A DNA stretch of 64,000 nt, from contig NZ_KN150731.1 in NCBI RefSeq assembly GCF_000754805.1, positions 2,777,886 to 2,841,885 on the forward strand, in the 5' to 3' direction. This stretch comes from Yersinia frederiksenii ATCC 33641 (GTDB lineage: Bacteria; Pseudomonadota; Gammaproteobacteria; Enterobacterales; Enterobacteriaceae). Of the stretch, positions 21,007 through 30,213 are shown in pieces (position 1 is the first letter of the stretch; the number at the start of each line of letters is the position of its first letter). The translations under genes and the position numbers were made by a program. Under the pieces are notes generated by a model. It saw only the letters and a program-made list of their open reading frames with translations. It ran no database searches and had not been told where the DNA came from.

Positions 21007-21063
21007 TATACCCAAAGTCATTGGAGTTGCAGGTAGGCTGCAGCTTCAAGGACGAAGGGGATA
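21007..21063. repeat. Internally deleted ERIC element (copy C)
   Basis: Fifty-seven bases comprising only the two ends of an ERIC unit. TACCCAAAGTCATTGGAGTT-GCAGGTAGGC is joined to TGCAGCTTCAAGGACGAAGG. The left part matches the start of copy B and the right part its end, and the whole core is missing. It lies between mtlD and mtlR. Confidence 0.8.
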
Positions 21064-21090
21064 ATGCAACCGGCTTGGCTCTTAATGGAA

Positions 21091-22254
21091 TCAGTGCGTC
21101 AGTTTGTCCTGCATGGCGTTATACACACTCACCGCCTGTTCGACAACCTCACTATCAGCAGGTAGGTCTGAAATTTGCGCCAGCGCAGCTTTCGGCCCTA
21201 ATTTTGCCAACAATTCAACCAGTTCCTGTGCTTGCGGGTCCTGTTCACTACGATAACTCATCGCGGCGGCAATACCTGTGACCAAATTATCGTGTGGTAA
21301 CTGATATTCCAATGTCCCCAATAGCGGTTTGATCAAACGGTCACCGGCACTCAATTTACGCAGTGGCTGACGGCCAACGCGCTCAACATCGTCATGCAAG
21401 TAAGGGTTCTCAAAACGGGAGAGGATTTTATTGATATAAGCGGCATGTTTTTGTGGTTCAAAAGCATAACGTTTGATCAGTACCGCGCCACTTTCTTCCA
21501 TTGCGCCTTTTACTACCTGGCGTACAACAGGATCCAAAATGGCATCACGAATAGTCTGGTGACCAGCAAGCTGACCCAAATAGGCCGTAATAGCATGGCC
21601 GGTGTTCAATGTGAAAAGTTTGCGTTCCACAAAGGCCATCAAGTTGTCAGTCAGTTCCATACCGGCGATTGCTGGTGGTTGCCCTTTAAACTGGGTGCCA
21701 TCGACAATCCACTCACTAAAGGTTTCTACCGTCACCGCCAGAATATCTGTGCTACCCGCTTCTGATGGCGGCACAATACGGTCTACCGCAGAATCGACAA
21801 AACCCACATGTTGCTCAACCCAAGCTTGCTCATCTTCCGGCAAAGCAGCAAAGACATGCTGTTTTAACTGGCTGGTGCCACGTACCATATTCTCACAGGC
21901 AATAATATTCAGTGGGCGGATGTTACCTTGTTGATGGCGGGCAATCAGACCTTGTGCCACAGTGCCTGCAATGCGGGCCAAAATTTGTGGGCCAACGGCG
22001 GTGGTGACAATATCCGCTTGCGTAATCAACTCAATCACTTCCGGGCTACCACTGTTGACGGCGCTTACATTCTTCACTTCTTCAACACGCGCTTGCTCGC
22101 CAACAATATTGACCGGATAACGCTTACGCTTATTTAGCTCATCCAACAGAGGTTGGTTAACATCGGCGAAAGTCAGTTGCGCACCGGCATCAGCAAGAAG
22201 TTTACCAATGAATCCCCGGCCAATATTACCTGCGCCAAAATGCAATGCTTTCAT
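21091..22254 (-). CDS. mtlD: Mannitol-1-phosphate 5-dehydrogenase MtlD
   Basis: A 387-residue NAD-dependent enzyme (E. coli MtlD 382). It oxidises mannitol 1-phosphate, the product of MtlA, to fructose 6-phosphate. The Rossmann motif [12 protein letters not shown] is at residues 6-17. The family region [20 protein letters not shown] with the catalytic lysine is intact. It lies 101 bases after mtlA with a hairpin between. Confidence 0.97.
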   Translation of the reverse strand: MKALHFGAGNIGRGFIGKLLADAGAQLTFADVNQPLLDELNKRKRYPVNIVGEQARVEEVKNVSAVNSGSPEVIELITQADIVTTAVGPQILARIAGTVAQGLIARHQQGNIRPLNIIACENMVRGTSQLKQHVFAALPEDEQAWVEQHVGFVDSAVDRIVPPSEAGSTDILAVTVETFSEWIVDGTQFKGQPPAIAGMELTDNLMAFVERKLFTLNTGHAITAYLGQLAGHQTIRDAILDPVVRQVVKGAMEESGAVLIKRYAFEPQKHAAYINKILSRFENPYLHDDVERVGRQPLRKLSAGDRLIKPLLGTLEYQLPHDNLVTGIAAAMSYRSEQDPQAQELVELLAKLGPKAALAQISDLPADSEVVEQAVSVYNAMQDKLTH

Positions 22255-22276
22255 ATTCTTTACCTTTTGCTGTAAA

Positions 22277-22301
22277 AGGGCCGTTTACTCCCAACGGCCC
22301 T
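22277..22301 (-). other. Hairpin in the mtlA-mtlD intergenic mRNA
   Basis: AGGGCCGTT and AACGGCCCT pair in a nine-base stem with a seven-base loop, 23 bases upstream of mtlD. It is not followed by a T run on the minus strand. It may protect the 3' end of a processed mtlA message or lower mtlD expression relative to mtlA. Confidence 0.5.
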
Positions 22302-22355
22302 ATTCAGGTTGCGGTAGTTATCCAGCAGTGCCGAATAACACCTATCGCCACTCAG

Positions 22356-24281
22356 TTATGACTTTTTACCACCCAGTAAATCCAGAACTTCTTGTACGCT
22401 GGTTGTTTTACTTAAACGTTCAATGACAGAGTCATCATCCAGCGCATTTGTCAGGCTAGTAATGACCTGAATGTGCTCGTTATTACGGGCGGCAATACCA
22501 ATAACCAACCGCGCTACTTCGTCTTCTTCGTCGCCAAAGCGCACGCCGTCAGGGTATTGGCAGAACACAACCCCAGTTTTCAGCACGCGGTCTTTCGCTT
22601 CGATCGTACCATGTGGTACGGCAATAGATTCGCCCAAATAAGTGGAGGTCAGCTTTTCACGTTCCAACATCGCTTCAACATATTCCGGCTCGACATAACC
22701 TCCTTTCACCAACTGCTCACCCGCAAAGCGAATAGCTTGCTCTTTGGCTGTGGCATGCTGATTGAGGAAGATATTCTCTGCGCCTAGTCGGAATAGATTG
22801 GCTTCTGAGGGTTCAAAGCTATCATCCAATTTTTCAATCACTTTCTGAGCTTTCGTCGCAGCATCGCTGGCTTCAACCAGACGTGCTGTCAGGTTGCTAT
22901 ACAGTTGACTGTCGAGGAAGTTAGTCAGTGAGATATGCTGTGCCTGCGGTGCATGACGCATCGCTCGCTCAGTTAAATCACGGTGCGTGATAACCAGGTC
23001 GACATCTTCCGGCAAGTTGTTGATGGCACAGTTAGTTACAGAGATATACTTCAGGCCCGCATCTTGTACTTTTTTGCGCAACACACCAGCACCCATTGCG
23101 CTGGAACCCATACCGGCATCACAAGCAACGATAATTTTACGCACCGTGCTCAAGTCGCCAGCAGCAGCTGCTGCATTTGCGGCTTGCGCGCCTTTAGATT
23201 GCGCTTTCATATCCTGCATACGACGAGTTGCATCTTCCAGGCTGTCTTCGTCTTCGTCTTTCACTTTAGAGGTTTTCAGCAAGATAGCTGATACCACGAA
23301 GGATACGGCAAAGGCTGCGGCAACAGCTGCAATGTTAGCGAAGTAAGCACCTTTAGGTGTCATCGCCAATACTGCCAAGATAGAACCAGGAGAAGCTGGA
23401 GATACCAGACCGCCATTCAGCACAGTCAGTGTGAACACGCCAGTCATACCGCCCAGAATGACCGCCAGCAATAAGCGTGGGTTCATCAGAACATATGGGA
23501 AATAGATTTCGTGGATACCACCGAAGAAGTGGATGATAGCCGCGCCGCCAGCAGACTGCTTGGCGTTGCCTCTGCCGAAGAACATATAAGCCATCAACAC
23601 GCCCATACCTGGGCCTGGGTTAGCTTCGATCAGGAAGAAGATGGACTTACCGGTTTCTGTCGCCTGCTGGATACCCAGAGGTGAGAAGATACCGTGGTTG
23701 ATGGCGTTATTCAGGAACAGGATTTTGGCCGGTTCAACAAAGATAGACGTCAATGGCAGCAGGTTAAGCTGCACCATGAAATGCACACCTTTCGCCAACC
23801 CTTGGGATAACACTTCTACCAATGGGCCAATCGCCATAAAGGCTAGAATAGCCAACAGCATACCGATGATACCGGCTGAGAAGTTGTTAACCAGCATCTC
23901 AAAGCCGCTTTTGATTTTACCGTCAACCCAACGGTCAAAGCGCTTGATTGCCCAGCCACCTAATGGGCCTGCAATCATCGCACCGAGGAACATTGGCATA
24001 TCCGCACCAACAATCACCCCCATGGTGGTGATAGCCCCCACCACACCACCACGATCGCCACCGACTAAACGACCACCAGTAAAACCGATCAGCAGTGGCA
24101 GTAGGTAGGTGATCATCGGGCCAACCAGTTTGGCTAGCGTTTCATTTGGCAGCCAGCCGGTTGGAATAAACAGTGCCGTGATAATACCCCAGGCGATAAA
24201 CGCGCCGATGTTGGGCATAACCATGTTGCTAAGGAATCGGCCAAAATTTTGAATTCTGACCTTTGCGTCCGGTGAAAACAT
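22356..24281 (-). CDS. mtlA: Mannitol PTS permease MtlA (EIICBA)
   Basis: A 641-residue membrane protein (E. coli MtlA 637) that imports and phosphorylates mannitol. The domain order is the IIC membrane channel at about 1-340, IIB at about 380-475 and IIA at about 500-641. The IIB phosphorylation site is Cys387 in IIVACDAGMGSSAMG and the IIA site is His557 in AVPHGTIEAKD. An alanine-rich linker (QAANAAAAAG) joins IIC and IIB. It is the first gene of mtlADR, and its upstream region carries an array of CRP sites. Confidence 0.98.
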   Translation of the reverse strand: MFSPDAKVRIQNFGRFLSNMVMPNIGAFIAWGIITALFIPTGWLPNETLAKLVGPMITYLLPLLIGFTGGRLVGGDRGGVVGAITTMGVIVGADMPMFLGAMIAGPLGGWAIKRFDRWVDGKIKSGFEMLVNNFSAGIIGMLLAILAFMAIGPLVEVLSQGLAKGVHFMVQLNLLPLTSIFVEPAKILFLNNAINHGIFSPLGIQQATETGKSIFFLIEANPGPGMGVLMAYMFFGRGNAKQSAGGAAIIHFFGGIHEIYFPYVLMNPRLLLAVILGGMTGVFTLTVLNGGLVSPASPGSILAVLAMTPKGAYFANIAAVAAAFAVSFVVSAILLKTSKVKDEDEDSLEDATRRMQDMKAQSKGAQAANAAAAAGDLSTVRKIIVACDAGMGSSAMGAGVLRKKVQDAGLKYISVTNCAINNLPEDVDLVITHRDLTERAMRHAPQAQHISLTNFLDSQLYSNLTARLVEASDAATKAQKVIEKLDDSFEPSEANLFRLGAENIFLNQHATAKEQAIRFAGEQLVKGGYVEPEYVEAMLEREKLTSTYLGESIAVPHGTIEAKDRVLKTGVVFCQYPDGVRFGDEEDEVARLVIGIAARNNEHIQVITSLTNALDDDSVIERLSKTTSVQEVLDLLGGKKS

Positions 24282-24437
24282 AAAACACCCCTATTGGTAC
24301 GCGCTAACAATAAGAGCGCGATATAATTGTTTTGTTGAGGCAGTTCTGCAAAACCCGCCGGTGTTATCGAATACAAACACGCTGTATGCAAAACAAACTT
24401 TAGCATGCTCTTTTACACACGCGTAGCTCACCCCAAC

Positions 24438-24618
24438 AATGTGATCAATATCACATCAAAACCCCTGCCACAGGGGTGTATTTGTTGACAAAGATCACAC
24501 TATTGAGGTGTAAGAAAGCCACAGAGGATAATTTTTAAGCTAAAAACCTCATTTAACGTGATTAAAATCACATTTTTAAGTGGTGAGTTTGTTTTTAAAG
24601 TGTGATGTAAATCACAAA
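24438..24618. promoter_or_regulatory. Array of four CRP sites upstream of mtlA
   Basis: Two perfect TGTGA-N6-TCACA sites lie at 24440-24455 and 24601-24616. A near-perfect CGTGA-N6-TCACA lies at 24557-24572, and a weaker one, GTTGA-N6-TCACA, at 24484-24499. E. coli mtlA is known for several CRP sites in tandem. The 614-base gap between mtlA and yiaF holds this array and the yiaF terminator. Nothing was recognised between 24619 and 24840. Confidence 0.88.
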
Positions 24619-24840
24619 TTATTTTTGCTCGCAGAGGGGATATAAGACATTCATCCACCGAATGCCTATGGATGGCCAAGGCACTTGGCAAATGTGTAAT
24701 AAAGCAACAATGGTAAATGAAGCGCTCGGCTTTTTGGTTTTAGGGCAAGGTTTCGATGCAAAAACACATTTGAGTGGTTGAGCAGGCACCCTAGCGGAAG
24801 GCCACAAAACGGGTAAGTGATACGAGCACAAACGCGAAAT

Positions 24841-24866
24841 AAAAAAGGGGCCAATAAGCCCCTTTC
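24841..24866 (-). terminator. Terminator of yiaF
   Basis: Read on the minus strand, AAGGGGC and GCCCCTT pair around a six-base loop and are followed by a T-rich tract (complement of AAAAAA at 24841). It lies 30 bases past the yiaF stop. Confidence 0.88.
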
Positions 24867-24895
24867 ATCAAAACGTCGAACTCAGAATGCAAAAA

Positions 24896-25615
24896 TTACT
24901 GCATAACACTCATAACACTTTTCTGTGCCGCCATCATTGCCGGATACTTAGCGACCAAGTTAGTCATCATCGCGTTGTATTGTGCAGCTTGCTGTGCAGT
25001 TTGGAATTGAACGCCGCCATTATTGAAGGTGACTTGAGTACCCTGCTGTTGCAGGAAATCCCCAACCTGCGCCAAGTCCTGTACAAAGGCAGAAACCACT
25101 GGAACGGCAGGAATCAATACATTGGTCGGCTGAGTCACCACATTGTCGAAGACTTTATTAAACACGACTTTCAGGTCATCGGGTTGCTTCAATGCGGCAA
25201 CGGCCGTGTCGGCCTGTGTTTTAGCCGCACGAATCTGCTGCACTAACAGGTTCAATGCACCCGCTGACTGCTGGAGAGCATCGCGTTTATTAAGATAATC
25301 TTGCGCCACACGAATCTCATTGATCTGTGCAATCGCTGGCGTCAAGCTGGCATCCACAGATTTACTGAGTTGCTGTGAAAAAGTCACCAAAATCGCGTAA
25401 TCACTGACATAAGGGCCAAATTTCTGCTTTTGATCTTCACTCAGTGTTGGCAGTTTCATCCCACTGCGCATTACCGTATTTTGCAGATAATCAATAAAAG
25501 CCTTACGTTGTTCTGGCTCTTTATCCCCGCAGGCGGTCAATTGGAACACCACCAGTAACGCCAGTAATGGCGCCAACCAACGTGAATATCGGGTCGTATT
25601 TAGTGCAAAAGTCAT
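24896..25615 (-). CDS. yiaF: DUF3053 lipoprotein YiaF
   Basis: A 239-residue lipoprotein close to E. coli YiaF (236 residues). The signal peptide ends in the lipobox LTAC with the lipidated Cys29. Position +2 is Gly, so sorting to the outer membrane is expected. The conserved segment RKAFIDYLQNTVMRSG follows soon after. The remainder is helical and the function is unknown. It is a single gene between glyS and the mtlA control region. In E. coli it lies in the same yia cluster near glyS. Confidence 0.88.
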   Translation of the reverse strand: MTFALNTTRYSRWLAPLLALLVVFQLTACGDKEPEQRKAFIDYLQNTVMRSGMKLPTLSEDQKQKFGPYVSDYAILVTFSQQLSKSVDASLTPAIAQINEIRVAQDYLNKRDALQQSAGALNLLVQQIRAAKTQADTAVAALKQPDDLKVVFNKVFDNVVTQPTNVLIPAVPVVSAFVQDLAQVGDFLQQQGTQVTFNNGGVQFQTAQQAAQYNAMMTNLVAKYPAMMAAQKSVMSVMQ

Positions 25616-25694
25616 GTGAAGCTACTCCTGTAATAAGTACTTATTTTCACAAAATCCTATTCTTATCACTGAGTGTGAGTGATAAGAATAGCTA

Positions 25695-25717
25695 AGGGGA
25701 GCGATATACGCTCCCCT
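25695..25717 (-). terminator. Hairpin after glyS
   Basis: AGGGGAGCG and CGCTCCCCT form a nine-pair stem with loop ATATA, 21 bases after the glyS stop. The downstream tract on the minus strand is only moderately T-rich. Confidence 0.65.
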
Positions 25718-25737
25718 GTGACTAGCCGAGTACAGGA

Positions 25738-27807
25738 TTACTGCAACAGCGAAATATCAGCAACCTGCAAGAACAGCTCGCGTAACTTGCTCAACAATGT
25801 GAGGCGGTTTATCCGCACAGCATCATCTTCAGCCATTACCATTACGCTTTCAAAGAACTCATCGATTGTTTCACGCAATGCCGCCAGTTCAACCAGAGCT
25901 TCCTGATATTGACCCGCAGCAAATACCGGCTCCAGCTTATCGCGCAGTACCACCAAATGTGTGGCCAATTTCAATTCTGCCGGTTCTTTTAACACCGAAG
26001 CATGAACATGGTCATTCAGCGTATCAGTGGATTTAGCCAGAATATTCGACACACGTTTGTTTGCAGCAGCCAATGCCGCAGCTGCATCCAGTGTGCGGAA
26101 ATACGTCACCGCTTTCACCCGGGCATCAAAATCAGCCGGTTTAGTTGGACGACGAGCCAGTACCGCCTGAATGGTATCGACACTATGGCCTTCATCCTGA
26201 TACCAGGCACGGAAACGGCCCAGCATGAACTCAATCACTTCATCGACGACTTTAGCGTTAGTCAGCTTAGCCCCGTACAGACGCACAGCTTCTTCGGTCA
26301 AAGTCTGCAGATCGAGCGGCAAGTTCTTCTCGACGATAATACGCAGCACACCCAGCGCCGCACGGCGCAGAGCAAATGGGTCTTTATCGCCTTTCGGATG
26401 TTGGCCGATACCGAAAATACCTGCCAGCGTGTCCATTTTATCGGCAATCGCCAATGCACAAGCCACCGGATTAGACGGCAAGTCATCGCCAGCAAAACGT
26501 GGCTGATATTGCTCATTCAGCGCCACAGCAACGTCTTCAGCTTCACCATCGTGACGGGCATAGTGCATCCCCATCACACCTTGGGTGTCAGTGAATTCGA
26601 ACACCATATTGGTCATCAGGTCGCACTTGGACAGTAAACCTGCACGAGTGGCATGGTTAACATCAGCCCCAATTTGTGCCGCAACCCAACCGGCCAGTGC
26701 TTGGATACGATCGGTTTTATCACGCAAGGTACCCAGTTGCTGTTGGAACAGCACGGTTTCCAAACGCGGTAAATTATCTTCCAGACGTTTTTTGCGGTCA
26801 GTGTTAAAGAAGAACTCGGCATCCGCCAGACGCGGGCGTACAACCTTCTCATTGCCCGAAATAATCTGCTGCGGATCTTTCGACTCAATATTGGCAACGA
26901 AAATAAAGTTGGGCAACAAATTACCCGCCGTGTCGTACACCGGGAAATACTTCTGGTCACCCTTCATGGTGTACACCAGCGCTTCCGCAGGAACGGCGAG
27001 GAATTTCTCTTCAAACTTAGCCGTCAACACCACCGGCCACTCAACCAATGATGCCACTTCTTCTAGCAAGCTTTCACTCAGATCAGCAACACCGCCAATC
27101 TTCTGTGCCGCCAGTTCCGCATCACGTTTAATGATGGATTTACGCAATTCATAATCAGCGATAACTTTGCCGCGTTCCAGCAGCACTTGCGGGTATTGAT
27201 CCGCATGATCGAGAGTGAATTCGGCTTCGCCCATAAAACGGTGACCACGAATAACGCGGTCTGAATCGATACCCAGCACCGTGCCAGGAATCAATTCGCT
27301 CCCCAGCAACAGGGTCACAGTATGAACCGGACGAACGAATTGGGTTTCTTTATCACCCCAACGCATTAGTTTTGGAATAGGCAGCTTGCTCAGCGCAGTA
27401 TTAACCATCCCTGCCAGCAGAAGTTGTGCTGATTGCCCTTTTACGTGGGCGCGATACAGCAGCCATTCACCTTTATCAGTGACCAGACGCTCGGCCTGCT
27501 CCACCGTAATACCACAACCCCGCGCCCAACCTTCGGCCGCTTTGCTTGGTTTACCTTCAGCATCAAATGCTTGTGCAATCGCCGGGCCGCGTTTTTCAAC
27601 TTCACGGTCAGCCTGAGCAGCACTTAAATTAATCACTTTTAATGCTAAACGGCGTGGTGCGGCATACCAAATCACCTCACCATGGGGCAGATTGGCGTTA
27701 TCCAATTCAGCGGTGAAGTTGGCAGCAAAAGATTCGGCCAGAGAACGAAGAGCCTTCGGCGGCAACTCTTCTGTGCCGATTTCCACCAGGAAAGTCTGTT
27801 GAGTCAT
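25738..27807 (-). CDS. glyS: Glycyl-tRNA synthetase beta subunit
   Basis: A 689-residue protein, the same length as E. coli GlyS. It forms the alpha2-beta2 enzyme with GlyQ and carries the tRNA-binding and anticodon-binding parts. The start [20 protein letters not shown] and the HD-domain-like region with [19 protein letters not shown] are typical. It lies nine bases after glyQ in the same operon. Confidence 0.97.
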   Translation of the reverse strand: MTQQTFLVEIGTEELPPKALRSLAESFAANFTAELDNANLPHGEVIWYAAPRRLALKVINLSAAQADREVEKRGPAIAQAFDAEGKPSKAAEGWARGCGITVEQAERLVTDKGEWLLYRAHVKGQSAQLLLAGMVNTALSKLPIPKLMRWGDKETQFVRPVHTVTLLLGSELIPGTVLGIDSDRVIRGHRFMGEAEFTLDHADQYPQVLLERGKVIADYELRKSIIKRDAELAAQKIGGVADLSESLLEEVASLVEWPVVLTAKFEEKFLAVPAEALVYTMKGDQKYFPVYDTAGNLLPNFIFVANIESKDPQQIISGNEKVVRPRLADAEFFFNTDRKKRLEDNLPRLETVLFQQQLGTLRDKTDRIQALAGWVAAQIGADVNHATRAGLLSKCDLMTNMVFEFTDTQGVMGMHYARHDGEAEDVAVALNEQYQPRFAGDDLPSNPVACALAIADKMDTLAGIFGIGQHPKGDKDPFALRRAALGVLRIIVEKNLPLDLQTLTEEAVRLYGAKLTNAKVVDEVIEFMLGRFRAWYQDEGHSVDTIQAVLARRPTKPADFDARVKAVTYFRTLDAAAALAAANKRVSNILAKSTDTLNDHVHASVLKEPAELKLATHLVVLRDKLEPVFAAGQYQEALVELAALRETIDEFFESVMVMAEDDAVRINRLTLLSKLRELFLQVADISLLQ

Positions 27808-27816
27808 GACAGCCTC

Positions 27817-28731
27817 TTAGTTCTGATTCTTTTTGCACATAGGGAAGCCCAGCGCCTCGCGGGAGGCATAATAGGCCTCGGCGACAGCTTTGGTCAGCGT
27901 ACGAATGCGCAGAATATAGCGCTGACGCTCGGTCACCGAGATGGCTTTACGGGCGTCCAGCAGGTTAAACGTATGGCCCGCTTTCAGAATACGTTCATAA
28001 GCTGGCAACGGCAGTGGGGCTTCCAGCGCCAGTAATGACTGAGCCTCTTTCTCATACTGCTCAAAGCAGGAGAACAGGAAGTCCACATCGGCATATTCGA
28101 AGTTATAGGTGGATTGCTCCACTTCATTCTGATGATAAATATCGCCGTAGGTGGTTTTACCCAGAGGGCCGTCACACCAGATCAGGTCATAGACACTGTC
28201 TACACCCTGAATGTACATTGCCAAACGTTCCAGACCATAAGTGATCTCGCCGGTGACCGGTTTACATTCCAAACCACCCACTTGCTGGAAGTAAGTGAAC
28301 TGAGTCACTTCCATTCCATTCAGCCACACTTCCCAACCCAGACCCCAGGCACCCAATGTTGGGTTTTCCCAGTTATCTTCGACAAAACGAATGTCGTGAA
28401 TCGTCGGGTCCAGACCCAGTTCTTTCAATGAACCTAAATACAGTTCCTGAATGTTGTCTGGTGAAGGCTTGATGATCACCTGGAACTGATAATAGTGTTG
28501 CAGGCGGTTCGGGTTCTCACCGTAGCGACCATCGGTCGGGCGGCGTGAAGGTTGTACATAAGCGGCAGCGATTGGCTCTGGGCCAAGTGCTCGCAGGCAG
28601 GTCATTGGGTGGGAGGTACCCGCGCCGACTTCCATGTCCAGTGGTTGAACAATGGTGCAGCCTTGGCGCGCCCAATAGTCCTGTAACGTCAGGATCAGGC
28701 CCTGAAAGGTCTTGGTATCAAACTTTTGCAT
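27817..28731 (-). CDS. glyQ: Glycyl-tRNA synthetase alpha subunit
   Basis: A 304-residue class II synthetase subunit (E. coli GlyQ 303). It forms glycyl-adenylate and charges tRNA-Gly together with GlyS. Class II motifs are seen in [20 protein letters not shown] and [19 protein letters not shown]. The frame extends 31 codons further upstream, but the ATG at 28731 ([20 protein letters not shown]) matches the E. coli start and is used. The gene is divergent from tag. Confidence 0.97.
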   Translation of the reverse strand: MQKFDTKTFQGLILTLQDYWARQGCTIVQPLDMEVGAGTSHPMTCLRALGPEPIAAAYVQPSRRPTDGRYGENPNRLQHYYQFQVIIKPSPDNIQELYLGSLKELGLDPTIHDIRFVEDNWENPTLGAWGLGWEVWLNGMEVTQFTYFQQVGGLECKPVTGEITYGLERLAMYIQGVDSVYDLIWCDGPLGKTTYGDIYHQNEVEQSTYNFEYADVDFLFSCFEQYEKEAQSLLALEAPLPLPAYERILKAGHTFNLLDARKAISVTERQRYILRIRTLTKAVAEAYYASREALGFPMCKKNQN

Positions 28732-28984
28732 GTTGGATTCGCACGCGATACAAGTGATTAAAATGGAATGGGTCAGTATACCCGTTGACCGTAAGATATA
28801 CAGCCAGAATCCGGCAAGAAGCAAGAATCAAGGTATATTTGTCGATAAAACAGGCCATTTATTCGGTTTCAACTGATAAATCGCCCTTATACCCTTCAAA
28901 GGCAAAGTGTGAGTCTACAGGTTGCTAATCATCCGACGAACAGCCATCATCCGGTTTTAGATTCCCCTGACAGGAGTTATGAGT

Positions 28985-29557
28985 ATGGCGTTACAACGCT
29001 GTGGCTGGGTCACATCAGATCCACTCTATATCGATTATCACGATAAAGAGTGGGGCATCCCGCAGAGAGAGAATCAGGCACTGTTTGAGATGCTTTGTCT
29101 GGAAGGGCAACAAGCTGGATTGTCATGGATAACCGTGCTGAAAAAGCGCGAAAACTACCGTAAGTGTTTCCATAATTTTGATCCGGTACGTGTGGCCAAA
29201 ATGGGGCCTAAAGAGGTAGAAACACTGGTGCTGGATAGCGGTATTATTCGGCATCGCGGTAAAATTCAGGCCATCATCACCAATGCTCAAGCCTACCTGG
29301 CCATGGAGGCTAATGGTGAGGATTTTTCCGAGTTTATCTGGAGCTTTGTCGAGGGTACACCAAAGGTAAATCATTGGTGGAGTCTGGCCGAAGCCCCGGC
29401 AACCACACCGATATCAGACGCCATGTCTAAGGCATTGAAGAAAAAAGGGTTTAAATTTATTGGTTCCACTATTTGCTATGCCTTTATGCAGGCTAGCGGG
29501 CTGGTGAATGACCATATGTGCAATTGCTTCTGCCATCCGGATAACGCCGATAAATGA
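28985..29557 (+). CDS. tag: DNA-3-methyladenine glycosylase I
   Basis: A 190-residue base-excision repair enzyme that removes 3-methyladenine from DNA. The zinc-binding residues (the N-terminal Cys in RCGWV, His in YIDYHDKEWG, and the C-terminal HMCNCFCH region) and the region GQQAGLSWITVLKKRENYR match E. coli Tag. An ATG six bases earlier (28979) lies only two bases after GGAG. The ATG at 28985 has proper spacing and is preferred. The stop overlaps yiaC by four bases, suggesting coupled translation. Confidence 0.96.
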   Translation: MALQRCGWVTSDPLYIDYHDKEWGIPQRENQALFEMLCLEGQQAGLSWITVLKKRENYRKCFHNFDPVRVAKMGPKEVETLVLDSGIIRHRGKIQAIITNAQAYLAMEANGEDFSEFIWSFVEGTPKVNHWWSLAEAPATTPISDAMSKALKKKGFKFIGSTICYAFMQASGLVNDHMCNCFCHPDNADK

Positions 29558-30018
29558 TTCGTACAGCCCGGCCGGAAGATCTGGAGGCGATAATGCCATT
29601 ATGGCTAACCAGCACTATTGCGGCCCATCCTTTTATTGCTGAGCAATACTGGCATGAGAGCGCACCATTGGTACGAAATACCTATCTTCCGGCGGCGCGC
29701 ACCTGGGTGTATTGTCAGCAGGAAGAGCCACCGGCAGTCACTCCCGCGGGTAATACCATCGTCGGGTTTATCAGTATTCTTGAAGAACAACTGGTGGGAG
29801 CCTTGTTTGTTGAACCCTCTTTCCACGGCAAAGGGGTGGGCAAACTATTAATGGATCATGCTCAACAACATTATAAGGCGCTGACACTGGAGGTTTATCA
29901 ACGAAACCTCCGTGCTTACCACTTCTACCGTAAACAAGGGTTTGTCGTCGCCGAGCGAAGTTATAATGCAGAAACTAAAAATTTTATTTTAACTATGCAG
30001 TGGTTCCGTCCTATTTAA
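29554..30018 (+). CDS. yiaC: GNAT acetyltransferase YiaC
   Basis: A 154-residue GNAT protein close to E. coli YiaC (146 residues), which has been reported as a protein lysine acetyltransferase. The acetyl-CoA loop is VEPSFHGKGVGKLLM and the C-terminal region EVYQRNLRAYHFYRKQGFV is typical. It overlaps tag by ATGA. In E. coli yiaC is followed by bisC and yiaD. Here it is followed by a foreign-looking locus. Confidence 0.9.
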   Translation: MIRTARPEDLEAIMPLWLTSTIAAHPFIAEQYWHESAPLVRNTYLPAARTWVYCQQEEPPAVTPAGNTIVGFISILEEQLVGALFVEPSFHGKGVGKLLMDHAQQHYKALTLEVYQRNLRAYHFYRKQGFVVAERSYNAETKNFILTMQWFRPI

Positions 30019-30213
30019 TGCCACCACAGATTAATTAACCGCACCGTGAATTTTTTTAGATACCCCGCCATAAAAAATATCTTATCAATCATCTAAAAGA
30101 ATAAAAAAGAAGATTAAAGAACTTATTTTATCCCTATTCTTTATAGTGGAGATCAGATTGCTATTTTTTAAATTCACCTCAATAGAGGGCTGTTAATATA
30201 ATATGAGGCTATC

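Noticed and set aside
24500-24860. Short minus-strand reading frames upstream of mtlA
   Set aside because: They overlap CRP sites, have no ribosome binding sites and show no protein family features.
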